A DNA stretch of 64,000 nucleotides from Hydrogenophaga intermedia (GTDB lineage Bacteria; Pseudomonadota; Gammaproteobacteria; Burkholderiales; Burkholderiaceae_C). The notes beneath the pieces were generated by a model. It saw only the letters and a list, made by a program, of their open reading frames with translations. It was not told the DNA's origin and made no database searches. Positions 50,412 to 61,568 of the stretch are shown here, in pieces (position 1 is the first letter of the stretch; each line of letters begins with the position of its first letter). The DNA lies in contig NZ_JAMBNO010000019.1 of the NCBI RefSeq assembly GCF_023715105.1, forward strand, positions 1-64,000, given 5' to 3'. A program made the position numbers and the translations under genes.

Positions 50412-50846
50412 CTACACCGCGTCGGTACTGCGCGGTTCTTTCTTCCCTTGCAGTGAAGCAATCAGCGGGCAAGAAACATTCCCCTGCCGCAGGTGGCAGG
50501 CACACACAAGTTCGGAAAGCACCGACTCCATACGCGCCAAGTCAGTCATTTTTTCGCGCACGTCCTTGAGCTTGTGCTCGGCCAGACTACTGGCTTCCTC
50601 GCAATGGGTGCCATCCTCCAGCCGCAGCAGTTCGGCTATTTCATCCAGACTGAAGCCCAGCCGCTGGGCTGATTTCACGAACCGCACCCGCGTTACATCC
50701 GCCTCGCCATAGCGGCGGATGCTGCCGTAAGGCTTGTCCGGCTCCGGCAACAAGCCCTTGCGCTGATAGAACCGGATGGTCTCTACGTTGACCCCGGCCG
50801 CCTTGGCGAAAACGCCGATGGTCAGATTTTCCAAATTGTTTTCCAT
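50412..50846 (-). CDS. merR: Mercuric resistance regulator MerR
   Basis: 144-residue Hg(II)-sensing regulator. N-terminal HTH is [26 protein letters not shown]. The Hg-binding cysteines Cys82 (HCEEAS), Cys117 (CACH) and Cys126 (VSCPLI) are all present. It represses and, with mercury, activates the divergent merT promoter, whose 19-base spacer is seen at 50858-50876. It is near-identical in pattern to Tn21-type MerR. Confidence 0.97.
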   Translation of the reverse strand: MENNLENLTIGVFAKAAGVNVETIRFYQRKGLLPEPDKPYGSIRRYGEADVTRVRFVKSAQRLGFSLDEIAELLRLEDGTHCEEASSLAEHKLKDVREKMTDLARMESVLSELVCACHLRQGNVSCPLIASLQGKKEPRSTDAV

Positions 50847-50851
50847 ATTGC

Positions 50852-50882
50852 TTGACTCCGTACATGACTACGGAAGTAAGGT
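50852..50882 (+). promoter_or_regulatory. merT promoter and MerR operator
   Basis: -35 TTGACT at 50852-50857 and -10 TAAGGT at 50877-50882 are separated by the hallmark 19-base spacer, which holds the dyad TCCGTACATGACTACGGA (50857-50874). MerR with Hg(II) untwists this spacer. The merR promoter overlaps on the other strand. Confidence 0.93.
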
Positions 50883-50917
50883 TACGCTATCCAATTTAAA
50901 TTCGAAAGGACACGCGC

Positions 50918-51268
50918 ATGTCTGAACCACAAAACGGGCGCGGGGCGCTCTTCGCCGGCGGGCTGGCTGCCATCCTCGCCTCGGCCTGCTGCCTGGGGCC
51001 GCTGGTTCTGGTCACCTTGGGGTTCAGCGGCGCTTGGATCGGCAACCTGACGGTATTGGAGCCGTATCGGCCGATCTTCATCGGCGCGGCGCTGGTTGCA
51101 CTGTTCTTTGCCTGGCGGCGCATCGTCCGACCGACCGCAGCCTGCAAGCCGGGCGAGGTGTGCGCGATTCCGCAAGTGCGCACCACCTACAAGCTCATTT
51201 TCTGGTTCGTCGCCGTGTTGGTCTTGGTCGCGCTTGGTTTTCCCTACGTCATGCCATTTTTCTACTAA
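50918..51268 (+). CDS. merT: Mercuric transport protein MerT
   Basis: 116-residue inner-membrane protein with three membrane helices that takes Hg(II) from MerP into the cytoplasm. Cys24-Cys25 (SACCLG) lies in the first helix, and Cys76/Cys82 (ACKPGEVC) on the cytoplasmic loop. First gene of the mer operon. Confidence 0.96.
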   Translation: MSEPQNGRGALFAGGLAAILASACCLGPLVLVTLGFSGAWIGNLTVLEPYRPIFIGAALVALFFAWRRIVRPTAACKPGEVCAIPQVRTTYKLIFWFVAVLVLVALGFPYVMPFFY

Positions 51269-51281
51269 TCAGGAGTTCATC

Positions 51282-51557
51282 ATGAAAAAGCTGTTTGCCT
51301 CCCTCGCTCTCGCCGCTTTCGTTGCCCCCGTGTTCGCCGCCACTCAGACCGTCACGCTGTCCGTGCCTGGCATGACCTGCGCCTCTTGCCCGATCACTGT
51401 CAAGCACGCGCTTTCCAAGGTTGAGGGCGTGAGCAAGACCGACGTAAGTTTCGACAAGCGCCAGGCCGTCGTCACCTTCGACGATGCCAAGACCAACGTC
51501 CAGAAGTTGACCAAGGCGACCGAGGACGCGGGCTATCCGTCCAGCCTCAAACGCTGA
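51282..51557 (+). CDS. merP: Periplasmic mercury-binding protein MerP
   Basis: 91 residues: signal peptide MKKLFASLALAAFVAPVFA, then a heavy-metal-associated domain with GMTCASCP (Cys33, Cys36), which binds Hg(II) in the periplasm and hands it to MerT. The ATG at 51282 has AGGAG 8 bases upstream and lies 13 bases after merT. Confidence 0.96.
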   Translation: MKKLFASLALAAFVAPVFAATQTVTLSVPGMTCASCPITVKHALSKVEGVSKTDVSFDKRQAVVTFDDAKTNVQKLTKATEDAGYPSSLKR

Positions 51558-51584
51558 TCCGTTAACCGAACTCGGGAGCGACAC

Positions 51585-53734
<2,150 letters not shown>

Positions 53735-53751
53735 GGAAAAGGAGGTGTTCG

Positions 53752-54117
53752 ATGAACGCCTACACGGTGTCCCGGTTGGCCTTTGATGCCGGGGTGAGTG
53801 TGCATATCGTGCGCGATTACCTGCTGCGTGGATTGCTGCGGCCAGTCGCCTGCACCACGGGTGGCTACGGCCTGTTCGATGACGCCGCCTTGCAGCGACT
53901 GTGCTTCGTGCGGGCCGCCTTCGAGGCGGGCATCGGCCTCGGCGCATTGGCGCGGCTGTGCCGGGCGCTGGATGCGGCGAACTGCGATGAAACTGCCGCG
54001 CAGCTTGCTGTGCTGCGTCAGTTCGTCGAACGCCGGCGCGAAGCGTTGGCCAATCTGGAAGTGCAGTTGGCCGCCATGCCGACCGCGCCGGCACAGCATG
54101 CGGAGAGTTTGCCATGA
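53752..54117 (+). CDS. merD: Mercury operon co-regulator MerD
   Basis: 121-residue MerR-related protein lacking the Hg-sensing cysteines; it displaces MerR to shut the operon down. [32 protein letters not shown]. The ATG at 53752 has GGAGG 8 bases upstream. Its stop overlaps the merE start. Confidence 0.95.
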   Translation: MNAYTVSRLAFDAGVSVHIVRDYLLRGLLRPVACTTGGYGLFDDAALQRLCFVRAAFEAGIGLGALARLCRALDAANCDETAAQLAVLRQFVERRREALANLEVQLAAMPTAPAQHAESLP

Positions 54118-54350
54118 ACAGCCCCGAGCGCATGCCGGCCGAGACGCACAAACCGTTCACCGGCTACCTGTGGGGCACGCTGGCCGTGCTGACTTGCCCC
54201 TGCCACCTGTCCATCCTCGCTGCCGTGCTGGCCGGCACAACCGCCGGTGCATTCCTTGTCGAGTATTGGGTCATCACGGCGCTCGGTTTGACCGGCCTGT
54301 TTCTTCTGTCACTGGCGCGGGCGTTGCGGGCATTCAGGGAAAGATCATGA
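54114..54350 (+). CDS. merE: Mercury transport protein MerE
   Basis: 78-residue inner-membrane protein with two helices and the Hg-binding motif CPCHLS ([16 protein letters not shown]). It carries Hg and organomercury. Last classical gene of the operon, joined to merD by ATGA. Confidence 0.95.
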   Translation: MNSPERMPAETHKPFTGYLWGTLAVLTCPCHLSILAAVLAGTTAGAFLVEYWVITALGLTGLFLLSLARALRAFRERS

Positions 54351-54365
54351 GCGCTTCCCGGCCGG

Positions 54366-54485
54366 ATGGATGGACTACGGCGGAGGGCCCAAGCGTTCGA
54401 GCGCGGGCAAGGCTTTCTGTTCGCAAAGCCGATGCCGGCGGCGGCATTCGCCGTCTTCGTCAGTCAATGGAGGGGTGCCACCATG
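54366..54485 (+). pseudogene. C-terminal remnant of the mer-transposon EAL-domain gene (urf2)
   Basis: The frame from 54366 reads [32 protein letters not shown], the typical end of an EAL domain (the QGF-F-KP-PA pattern), as found between merE and the resolvase gene in Tn21/Tn501-type transposons. The catalytic part is deleted. It joins in frame to the DUF3330 gene. Confidence 0.65.
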
Positions 54486-54686
54486 AATGCAAATGATCCG
54501 ACCGCCACCAGTTGCTGCGTGTGCTGCAAGGAAATTCCGCTCGATGCCGCCTTCACACCGGAAGGCGCGGAGTACGTCGAGCACTTCTGCGGGCTGGAGT
54601 GTTATCAACGTTTCCAGGCGCGGGCCAGCACTGCGACCGAAACGAGCGGCGAACCGAACGCTTGCGGTTCGCCGCCGTCAAATTGA
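54483..54686 (+). CDS. DUF3330 small Cys-rich protein of mer transposons
   Basis: 67 residues from the ATG at 54483, with GGAGG 9 bases upstream. Four cysteines in [14 protein letters not shown] and two in [11 protein letters not shown] suggest a zinc- or metal-binding small protein. It is a steady passenger at the end of Tn21-related mer operons; function unknown. Confidence 0.8.
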   Translation: MNANDPTATSCCVCCKEIPLDAAFTPEGAEYVEHFCGLECYQRFQARASTATETSGEPNACGSPPSN

Positions 54687-54724
54687 GACAAACCACGCTT
54701 TCGCTACGTCGCCTCATGTCGGCA

Positions 54725-55178
54725 TCAAATTCGGCTGAGTAGCTTCTCGCCATCTGGACGTAGCTCGCCCTTGGGTGAAATATGCCGATACAGGGTCTGC
54801 CGCGTGATGCCAAGTTCCTGGCACAGGTCGCCGACCTTGGTCTCTGACTGCCCCATTGCCGCCATCGCCAGCCGCAGCTTGGCGGCGGTCATCTTGAACG
54901 GCCGGCCGCCTTTCCGGCCGCGTGCCCGTGCTGAGGCCAGGCCCGCCACGGTGCGCTCGGCGATCAACTCGCGCTCGAACTCGGCCAGCGCGGCGAAGAT
55001 ACCGAAGACCAGCTTGCCGGCGGCGGTCGTGGTGTCAATGGCCGCGCCGTGCCCGGTCAGCACCTTGAGGCCGATGCCGCGTCCGGTCAGGTCATGGACG
55101 GTATTGATCAGATGGCGCAGGTCGCGCCCGAGCCGATCCAGTTTCCAAACGACCAACGTGTCGCCTGGCCGTAGTGCC
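54725..55178 (-). pseudogene. Serine resolvase (TniR/TnpR type), N-terminus lost
   Basis: About 150 residues remain, from ALRPGDTLVVWKLDRLGRDLRHL through AALAEFERELIAERT to the C-terminal HTH LCQELGITRQTLYRHISP. The N-terminal 55 or so residues with the catalytic Ser are missing because an IS21-family element begins at 55179. The resolvase of Tn5053-type mer transposons sits here in this orientation. It is inactive as it stands. Confidence 0.8.
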
Positions 55179-56202
55179 TGTTGGCGCCGACCGAAAACTG
55201 AGCCACTTATGAGGGTTGTGCCGACCCAAAATTGAGCCAGGTGTTCAACCTACTCTGCTGTTTTTTTGTGCAGCAGAGGACGAGGAGTGATCACCATGGA
55301 CATGATTGGCAGGATCCGGCGTTTGCATGCCCGGAAGAACAAATCGGAGCGCGAGATCTCGCGCATGACGGGGCTGTCGCGCAACACGGTTGCGAAGTGG
55401 CTGCACGGCGAGGTGGATGGCCCGCCGAAGTACCGGCGCGGGGAGCAGCCGAACAAGCTCACTGCGTTCCACGAGGCGCTCAGGCAGGCGTTGAAGGCCG
55501 ACGCCCGGCGGCCCAAGCGCGAGCGTCGCACGGCCAAGGCGCTGTACGCCGAGATCAGGGGCGCTGGCTACGACGGTGGCTACACGCGGGTGACCGACTT
55601 CATCCGGGCGTGGCGCCAGGGCGAAGGTCAATCTGCGAGCGCCAACGCCTTCGTGCCGCTGGCCTTCGAGCTCGGCGAAGCCTTCCAGTTCGACTGGAGC
55701 GAGGAAGGGCTGGTGGTGGGCGGGATCTACTACCGCATGCAGGTCTCGCACATGAAGCTATGCGCTTCGCGGGCCTTCTGGCTGGTGGCCTATCCGAGCC
55801 AAGGCCATGAGATGTTGTTCGATGCCCATACCCGCAGCTTTGCAGCCCTGGGCGGCGTGGCCCGGCGCGGCATCTACGACAACATGAAGACCGCGGTGGA
55901 CAAGGTCAAGAAGGGTAAGGGCCGGATCGTCAATGAGCGCTTCGCGACCATGTGTGCGCACTACCTGTACGACCCGGACTTCTGCAACGTCGCCAGCGGC
56001 TGGGAGAAGGGCGTCGTCGAGAAGAACGTGCAGGACAGCCGCCGGCGCATCTGGATCGACGCGGCCAAGCAGCGCTTCGGCAGCTTCAGCGAACTCAACG
56101 CCTGGCTGGGCCAGCGGTGCCGGGCGTTGTGGGACGAGGTGCGCCACCCCGAGCACGAGCAGTTCAGCGTGGCCGAGATGCTCGAACACGAGCGGGCGCA
56201 TC
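55179..56202 (+). mobile_element. IS21-family element, left part only
   Basis: The left end begins TGTTGGCGCCGACCG and carries two terminal repeats with ACTGAGCCA and ATTGAGCCA cores (about 55189-55205 and 55225-55240). istA follows. The element is cut at 56202 by the IS1071-like left end; the rest of istA and all of istB are missing. Confidence 0.75.
55296..56202 (+). pseudogene. IS21-type transposase istA, 3' truncated
   Basis: About 302 residues from the ATG at 55296 (GAGGAG 8 bases upstream). The N-terminal HTH reads NKSEREISRMTGLSRNTVAKWLHG; the DDE core begins FQFDWSEEGLVVGG with DW as first Asp, followed by YDNMKTAV with the second Asp and EKGVVEKNVQ with the Glu. So the catalytic part is present but the C-terminal domain is replaced by read-through into the next element (stop at 56268-56270). 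Confidence 0.82.
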
Positions 56203-56300
56203 GGGGTCGATTTGTTTTCGTTGTCAAAAGTGACGGTAGGAGATCGAGCACTGGCGTAGGGGTGGTCTGATAAGCCCTTGATTTCATTGGTTTTCCTGTT
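56203..56300 (+). repeat. Left long terminal repeat of the IS1071-like element
   Basis: The first 63 bases are identical to the complement of the right end (59340-59402), and similarity continues with few changes to about 98 bases (to 56300 and back to 59305). The long repeats contrast with the 38 bp usual in Tn3. Confidence 0.85.
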
Positions 56301-56347
56301 CACTTTTTCAGGCGTATTGTGTCTGCCCCAATCACCGGAGACACAAG

Positions 56348-59260
56348 ATGCAAAGCTGGCACACAACCTACCTTGGCCTGCGAGAGCTGCCAAGGGAAAT
56401 CAGCACCTTCGAGCTTCAGTCGTTTTTCACGTACAGCCGTACTGAGCGCGAGCTCATCAACGCCCGCCGAAGCAACGCCCACAAGCTGGGTCTGGCACTG
56501 CACATAGGTTTCTTGCGCTTGAGCGGGCGCCTGCTGAATTCGGTGCGCATCGTTCCGACAACCCTGTGGCGCCATCTGGGTGACGAAATCGGCATCACTG
56601 CTGTTGAACTGGCATCCCTGCGAGCCCTGTATGTTCGCGGTCGAACCCTCTTTGACCATCAACAACTGGCCTGTGATGTCCTGGGGTTTCATTGGATGAC
56701 GGAGCACCAACGTCGCGCCCTGGTACGCACCCTGCGCGATGAGGTGGCCCGCTGCGCCGATCGGGATCAATTGCTCGTATTCGCTCGGCGCTGGTTGTAT
56801 CAAAGCAAGATCCTGATCCTGCGCGACCGTGACATCCGTGTCCTGGTCACAGCGGCGCTGGGACAACTCGAAGAAGAAACAGCCAAAACGATTGCGGCAT
56901 CTGTGCTGCCCGAACAACTGGTGCGCTGGCGGGATGCCATGGCCGCATTGCGCCCGGATGGGCAAACCCAGCAGAGCTGGTTGTGGTCGGCACCGGCCAA
57001 ACACTCAACCAAACAAATTGGCGAGGTGTTCGAGCGAATCGAACTGCTGTACGCCCTGAATGTCCACAAACACCTGGACGACCTGTCCGGTCTCATTGTG
57101 CGGCGCTATGCACGCCGCCTGGCTTCAAGGCCTCCCTCGGTGGGGGCCAGGATCAAAGAACCCGCTCGCACAGTGGAGGTTGGCTGCTTTTTACGGCACT
57201 GCCTGTTTACCAGCACAGACCAAGCTATCTTGATGGTTCAGCGGCGCGTTGCCGATCTTTGGCGCACGGTCGCAGCAGGTGTCACGGAGACGGTCAATTG
57301 GGCTGACCTGTACAAGACATTGCTGGCAGAGCTGGCTGGTTTGGTCGCCCAGGGTGAACTTCAAGACGCGGAGTTGCGGGCTCGAATTGTTGCCCTGCTC
57401 AGTGCCAGCCAGCAAGGCAAACCACCCAGCCGGGCCTCGGTGGTGCGTGAGCGTTTGTTTGACGCCATACGTCCCGTGCGCTCTTTGCTGGCCGAAATCA
57501 CCAAGCTGCCCTGGCAGGCCAATAGCGAGCACCCGGTGACCACAGCCTTGGCCCAATTGACGAAACTGTACGCGGGCAAACTTCGCGAACTACCTGCTGA
57601 TGTCAGCGCCCCTCGCTTGGGTTCGGTCTGGAGCGGCGCGATTGCGGGTGCCGACCGGGAGCGCGCGTTTCGGGCCTTGGAGGTGGCCACCCTGTTTTCA
57701 TTGCGACGTGCCGTGCGCAACGGTTCGGTGTGGATTGAGCACAGCCTGAGCTTTCGTGGCCGCGCACGCCTGTTCTTCACTGATGCGCGCTGGCAGGAAG
57801 AAGCCAAACGGCACTATGCCCGACTGTCACTGCCAGCCAATGCATCCACACTTTTGAAGCCGTTGCTGGCCAAGGTACGCGCCGGCGTGGAGGCAGTGGC
57901 CGTCGCCGCGCGCAGCGGTGTGCTGCGCGTGGACGAAGAACTCCACCTTTCAGTATTGCCGGCAGAGGATGAAGATCCAGAGGTGATTAAGTTGAGGGCC
58001 AAACTTGACCTGAGGATCGGTGAGGTGCAACTCCCAGAAGTGATCCTGGCCGTTGACGCTCAGGTACGTTTCAGCTGGATCATGCTTGGCCGCGAGCCAC
58101 GTTCGACAGAAGAGCTGCTGATGGTCTACGCCGGCATCATGGCCCACGGCACCAGTCTGACGGCGGCCGAATGCGCCCGTATGATTCCGCAGTTGTCTGC
58201 CACCAGCATCCGTCAGGCCATGCGTTGGGCCGGGGACGAGCGTCGCTTGAGTCAAGCCTGCCACGCGGTGCTGGAGTTCATGCAACGGCACCCCATTGCA
58301 GCGACATGGGGTCGCACGGACCTGGCGTCGTCCGACATGATGAGCATGGAAACCACCCAACGGGTGTGGCAGGCCCGACAGGATCCAAGACGCAACACGT
58401 CCTCGATTGGCATCTACTCCCATGTGCGTGACCGATGGGGGATCTTCTACGCGCAGCCTTTTGTGCTCAATGAGCGCCAGGCAGGGGTCGCCATTGAGGG
58501 TGTCGTGCGCCAAGAATCCATCGAGACCAGCCAGTTGGCGGTGGACACCCACGGCTACACCGACTTTGCCATGGCGTTGGCCCGGCTACTGGGGTTCGAT
58601 CTATGCCCACGACTGAAGGAATTGAAGCAGCGTCATCTGTACGTGCCGCGTGGCACGATCATTCCACCGGAGATCGCAGCAGTTTGCGAGGCTACCGTCG
58701 ATACCGCTTTGATTGAGAAGCACTGGGACACCTTGGTCCATTTGGCAGCCTCGGTGATGAGCGGCAACGCCAGCGCAGTTGCAGCGCTGGCCAGATTTGG
58801 ATCGGCGGCGCGGGGAGACCCCATCTACGAAGCGGGTGTTCAGTTGGGGCGCTTGCTGCGAACTGCGTTCCTGGCCGACTACTTTGTCAAAGACGCCTTC
58901 AGGAATGAGCTGCGTCGGGTACTCAACCGGGGTGAGGCGGTCAATGCCTTGAAGCGGGCGATTTATACCGGCAGAGTGAGCCCGGCTCAGGCCAAGCGGG
59001 CCGAGGAAATGCAGGCGGTGGCTGACGCCTTGAGTCTGTTGGCCAACATCATCATGGCCTGGAACACAACCCAGATGCAGGCCGTTCTGGACCGCTGGGC
59101 CAACCGGCGTCAGGTCATCCCGGCGGAGCTCACGGGGAAAATTGCGCCGACGCGGCTGCAAGGTATCAATTTGAGGGGCGTATTCCGCTTTCCAGTGGAG
59201 CGTTATGCCAGTGAAATCCTGCCGTCACAGACCACGCCGAAAACCGGGACCGGCGGTTGA
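56348..59260 (+). CDS. tnpA: Tn3-family transposase of the IS1071-like element
   Basis: 970-residue DDE transposase, full length for the family. It starts MQSWHTTYLGLRELPREIST; GGAG lies 10 bases upstream. The N-terminal DUF4158-like domain holds the DNA-binding region; the C-terminal Tn3 catalytic domain has SDMMSMETTQRVWQARQDPR (first Asp), SQLAVDTHGYTDFAMALARLLGFDLCPRLK (second Asp), and ERLLN-type C-terminal helix with NALKRAIYTGRV. Apparently intact, so the element may still move or supply function in trans. Confidence 0.94.
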   Translation: MQSWHTTYLGLRELPREISTFELQSFFTYSRTERELINARRSNAHKLGLALHIGFLRLSGRLLNSVRIVPTTLWRHLGDEIGITAVELASLRALYVRGRTLFDHQQLACDVLGFHWMTEHQRRALVRTLRDEVARCADRDQLLVFARRWLYQSKILILRDRDIRVLVTAALGQLEEETAKTIAASVLPEQLVRWRDAMAALRPDGQTQQSWLWSAPAKHSTKQIGEVFERIELLYALNVHKHLDDLSGLIVRRYARRLASRPPSVGARIKEPARTVEVGCFLRHCLFTSTDQAILMVQRRVADLWRTVAAGVTETVNWADLYKTLLAELAGLVAQGELQDAELRARIVALLSASQQGKPPSRASVVRERLFDAIRPVRSLLAEITKLPWQANSEHPVTTALAQLTKLYAGKLRELPADVSAPRLGSVWSGAIAGADRERAFRALEVATLFSLRRAVRNGSVWIEHSLSFRGRARLFFTDARWQEEAKRHYARLSLPANASTLLKPLLAKVRAGVEAVAVAARSGVLRVDEELHLSVLPAEDEDPEVIKLRAKLDLRIGEVQLPEVILAVDAQVRFSWIMLGREPRSTEELLMVYAGIMAHGTSLTAAECARMIPQLSATSIRQAMRWAGDERRLSQACHAVLEFMQRHPIAATWGRTDLASSDMMSMETTQRVWQARQDPRRNTSSIGIYSHVRDRWGIFYAQPFVLNERQAGVAIEGVVRQESIETSQLAVDTHGYTDFAMALARLLGFDLCPRLKELKQRHLYVPRGTIIPPEIAAVCEATVDTALIEKHWDTLVHLAASVMSGNASAVAALARFGSAARGDPIYEAGVQLGRLLRTAFLADYFVKDAFRNELRRVLNRGEAVNALKRAIYTGRVSPAQAKRAEEMQAVADALSLLANIIMAWNTTQMQAVLDRWANRRQVIPAELTGKIAPTRLQGINLRGVFRFPVERYASEILPSQTTPKTGTGG

Positions 59261-59304
59261 AACCGAGCACGCTTTTGCGCCCTCAAACGGCGATCAAAAA
59301 AATC

Positions 59305-59402
59305 AACAGGAAACCCAATGAAATCAATGGCTTGGCAGGCCACCCCTACGCCAGTGCTCGATCTCCTACCGTCACTTTTGACAACGAAAACAAATCGACC
59401 CC
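59305..59402 (-). repeat. Right long terminal repeat of the IS1071-like element
   Basis: Complement of the left repeat; identical over the outer 63 bases and similar to about 98. It is followed at once by the IS66 orfA remnant. Confidence 0.85.
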
Positions 59403-59504
59403 GTGGATCTGCACTTCAATCAGGCCGCCTTCGCGCTGCGGCACGGTCGCCAGGTTCGGCTCGATTCGCACCGGCAGCAACTGCGCCGGCGCCGCCGGCA
59501 CACC
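59403..59504 (-). pseudogene. C-terminal remnant of an IS66 orfA
   Basis: On the minus strand the segment reads GVPAAPAQLLPVRIEPNL, then REGGLIEVQIHG, resembling the end of IS66 TnpA (a V-P-V strand followed by IEV-L-G). It is bounded by the complete IS66 on one side and the IS1071-like terminus on the other. It may be the missing part of an element like that at 47464, but this is only inference. Confidence 0.45.
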
Positions 59505-59563
59505 GTAAGCGTTCCGCGAACGACACCCTTGCGCCGTCGATGACGGCGTGTTGAAGGATGGTT

Positions 59564-61147
59564 CTACGCGGCGGCGGCGAGCGCCGCGTTTGGCACGGCG
59601 ATGTCGGTGGCAGGCCGCCAGTTGTGCGGCAGCAGCTGCGCGAGGTCGCGCTGCTTGAGCGTGGGCAGACGCTCGAAGACGTCCTTGAGGTAGGCCCAGG
59701 GATCGTGCCCGTTTAGTTTGGCCGACTCGATCAGGCTCATGACCACGCCAGCGCGCTCGCCGGCCTGCTGCGAGCCTACAAAAAGCCAATTCTTGCGGCC
59801 AACGCACAGCGGGCGCACCGCGTTCTCCGCCGCGTTGTTGTCGATTGGGACGTCGCCGTCGTCCAGGTAGCGCGTGAGCGCGCGCCAATTGCTCAGCGAA
59901 TAATCGATCGCCTTGGCCGTCACGTCGGCATTGGCCAGCTTCTGGCGCTGCCCGGTCAGCCAGAGGTGCAGGGCCTGGACGATGGGCCTGGAGCGTTGCT
60001 GGCGCAGCAGCCACCGTGCCTGGGGTTCGAGTTCGCGCGCCTCGCGCTCGACCTCGTACAGCTTTGCGATCAGCGCCACCGCCTGGCCGGCGATCTGGCT
60101 GGCGTTGAACTCGTGCGCCTCGAACAGCTTGCGCCGCGCGTGGGCCCAGCATAGTGCGGCGCTGACGCCTTGCGCCTGAAGCCCAAAATAGCCGCTGTAA
60201 TCGTCGCTGACCAGCGTGCCGCCGAAGCCTCGCAGCACGCGCCGCGGATGTTCGCCGGCGCGGCTGGCGGTGAAGTCGAACAGCACCGCGCGCTGGGCCA
60301 CGAAGTTGGTCGTGCGGTAGACCCAGACGTAGGCCCGTTTGGTCTTGCCGCGCCCCGGCGCCAGCAGCGACACCGGCGTCTCGTCGGCGTGGATCACACC
60401 GTGGCTGAGGATGAAGCCCTTCAGTGCATCGGCCAGCGGTGCCAGACGCACCCCGCAGATGCCGATCCACTGGGCCATGCTCGAGCGCGGGATGTGCACG
60501 CCAGAGCGCGCGTAGATCTCTTCCTGCCGGTACAGCGGCAAGTGATCGTCGTGCTTGGCCACCACCACCTGCGCGAGCAGGCCCGGCGCGGGGATGCCTT
60601 TGTCGATGATCTGCGCGGGCATCGGCGCGGCCTGGATCGTCTGGCAGCACGTGCAGGCGTACTTGCCGCGGATATGGCGCAGCACGAAGAATTGGGCCGG
60701 CACGCAATCGAGCTGCTCGCTGACTTCTTGGCCGATGCGCTTGAAGGGCTGGCCGCACTCGCAGTGGGTCTGCTCGATCTCGTGATGGTGATCGATGCGC
60801 GGCAGGCTCGCCGGCAGCGCCTGGCGCACCGCCTGGCCTTTGGCCCGGGGTGGCGCTACCGGTGGCTTCTGGTCTTGCTGGGCGGCGCGGTCTTCCAGCG
60901 CCGTGTCGGCCAGGATCTGATCGAACAGCACCGCCTGCGTGCTCGTCTCCAGGCTCTCGCTGGAGGAGCCGAAGCGCCAGCGCTTCAGCCGCGCGATCTC
61001 GAAGTTCAGCGCCTCGATCCTGGTTTGCTTGAACTTCAGCTCGCCTTGCATGCGCCCGATCACATCGCGCAGCTCCTGCATCGAATCCAGTGCGCCCGGC
61101 GCATCGATCGTGTGGGTGTCCGGGCCTTCGAGCATGGCCGCCATCAT
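59564..61147 (-). CDS. tnpC: IS66 transposase TnpC
   Basis: 527 residues from the ATG at 61147. N-terminal leucine-rich helix LDSMQELRDVIGRMQGELKFKQTRIEALNFEIARLK and the KRWRFGSSSES motif, a zinc finger CECGQ...CTCC, then DDE residues in HADETP, LVSDDYSGY and NNAAENAVRPLCVGRKNWLF. It ends in the short IS66 C-terminal segment. The frame is open further upstream into orfB but a hairpin and double ATG mark the start here. Confidence 0.92.
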   Translation of the reverse strand: MMAAMLEGPDTHTIDAPGALDSMQELRDVIGRMQGELKFKQTRIEALNFEIARLKRWRFGSSSESLETSTQAVLFDQILADTALEDRAAQQDQKPPVAPPRAKGQAVRQALPASLPRIDHHHEIEQTHCECGQPFKRIGQEVSEQLDCVPAQFFVLRHIRGKYACTCCQTIQAAPMPAQIIDKGIPAPGLLAQVVVAKHDDHLPLYRQEEIYARSGVHIPRSSMAQWIGICGVRLAPLADALKGFILSHGVIHADETPVSLLAPGRGKTKRAYVWVYRTTNFVAQRAVLFDFTASRAGEHPRRVLRGFGGTLVSDDYSGYFGLQAQGVSAALCWAHARRKLFEAHEFNASQIAGQAVALIAKLYEVEREARELEPQARWLLRQQRSRPIVQALHLWLTGQRQKLANADVTAKAIDYSLSNWRALTRYLDDGDVPIDNNAAENAVRPLCVGRKNWLFVGSQQAGERAGVVMSLIESAKLNGHDPWAYLKDVFERLPTLKQRDLAQLLPHNWRPATDIAVPNAALAAAA

Positions 61148-61176
61148 GCCTCGCGCGCGCGTGCGCGCGAGGCATG
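61145..61176 (-). promoter_or_regulatory. Hairpin covering the tnpC start codon
   Basis: Perfect 14-bp stem CATGCCTCGCGCGC with its complement and a 4-base loop. It includes the first ATG of tnpC at 61147-61145, so the start would be hidden in RNA. This resembles the hairpin at 47433 before another IS66 gene. Confidence 0.6.
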
Positions 61177-61226
61177 ACTTTCTCCAATAGACAAACGCGC
61201 AAATCCCGACCTCGAATCGAGCGCAT

Positions 61227-61568
61227 TCAGACCACCGTGATCGACTGCGGCTGCGCGCTGCCCAGGCGCTGCCACGGCAGGCCCGCGACGAGCCAGTCGA
61301 ACTGCTCGCGCGTGAGTTGAAGTGACCCCGTGTCCTGGCGCGGCCAGGCGAAGCTGCCCGCTTGCAGCCGCCGGGTGCACAGCCACATGCCCGCGCCGTC
61401 GTAGACCAGCACCTTGAGCCGGTCGGCGCGGCGGTTGGCAAACACGTAGGCGTGGTGGGCTTGCGCGCCCAGCGCGAAGCCGCGCACCACTTGGGCCAAC
61501 AGCGTGTCGATGCCCCCGCGCAGGTCGGCCGCGCCAAGCGCCAGCCAGATGACGTCGATGCGAATCAT
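61227..61568 (-). CDS. tnpB: IS66 accessory protein TnpB
   Basis: 113 residues, the IS66 Orf2 family: DVIWLALGAADLRGGIDTLLAQV, AYVFANRRADRLKVLVYDGAGMWLCTRRL and REQFDWLVAGLPWQRL are diagnostic. It overlaps orfA by four bases. Needed for transposition together with TnpA and TnpC. Confidence 0.93.
   Translation of the reverse strand: MIRIDVIWLALGAADLRGGIDTLLAQVVRGFALGAQAHHAYVFANRRADRLKVLVYDGAGMWLCTRRLQAGSFAWPRQDTGSLQLTREQFDWLVAGLPWQRLGSAQPQSITVV

Larger units (their letters stand above)
56203..59402 (+). mobile_element. IS1071-like element (Tn3 family, tnpA only)
   Basis: 3,200-bp element bounded by GGGGTCGATTTG at 56203 and its complement ending at 59402. It has one gene, a Tn3-family transposase of 970 residues, and no resolvase. 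Size, single-gene content and roughly 100-bp terminal repeats are those of IS1071, known for flanking catabolic genes in Comamonadaceae. The repeat sequence differs from what is remembered for classical IS1071, so it is called IS1071-like. Flanking bases GCATC and GTGGA are not a target duplication, so a rearrangement followed insertion. Confidence 0.8.
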
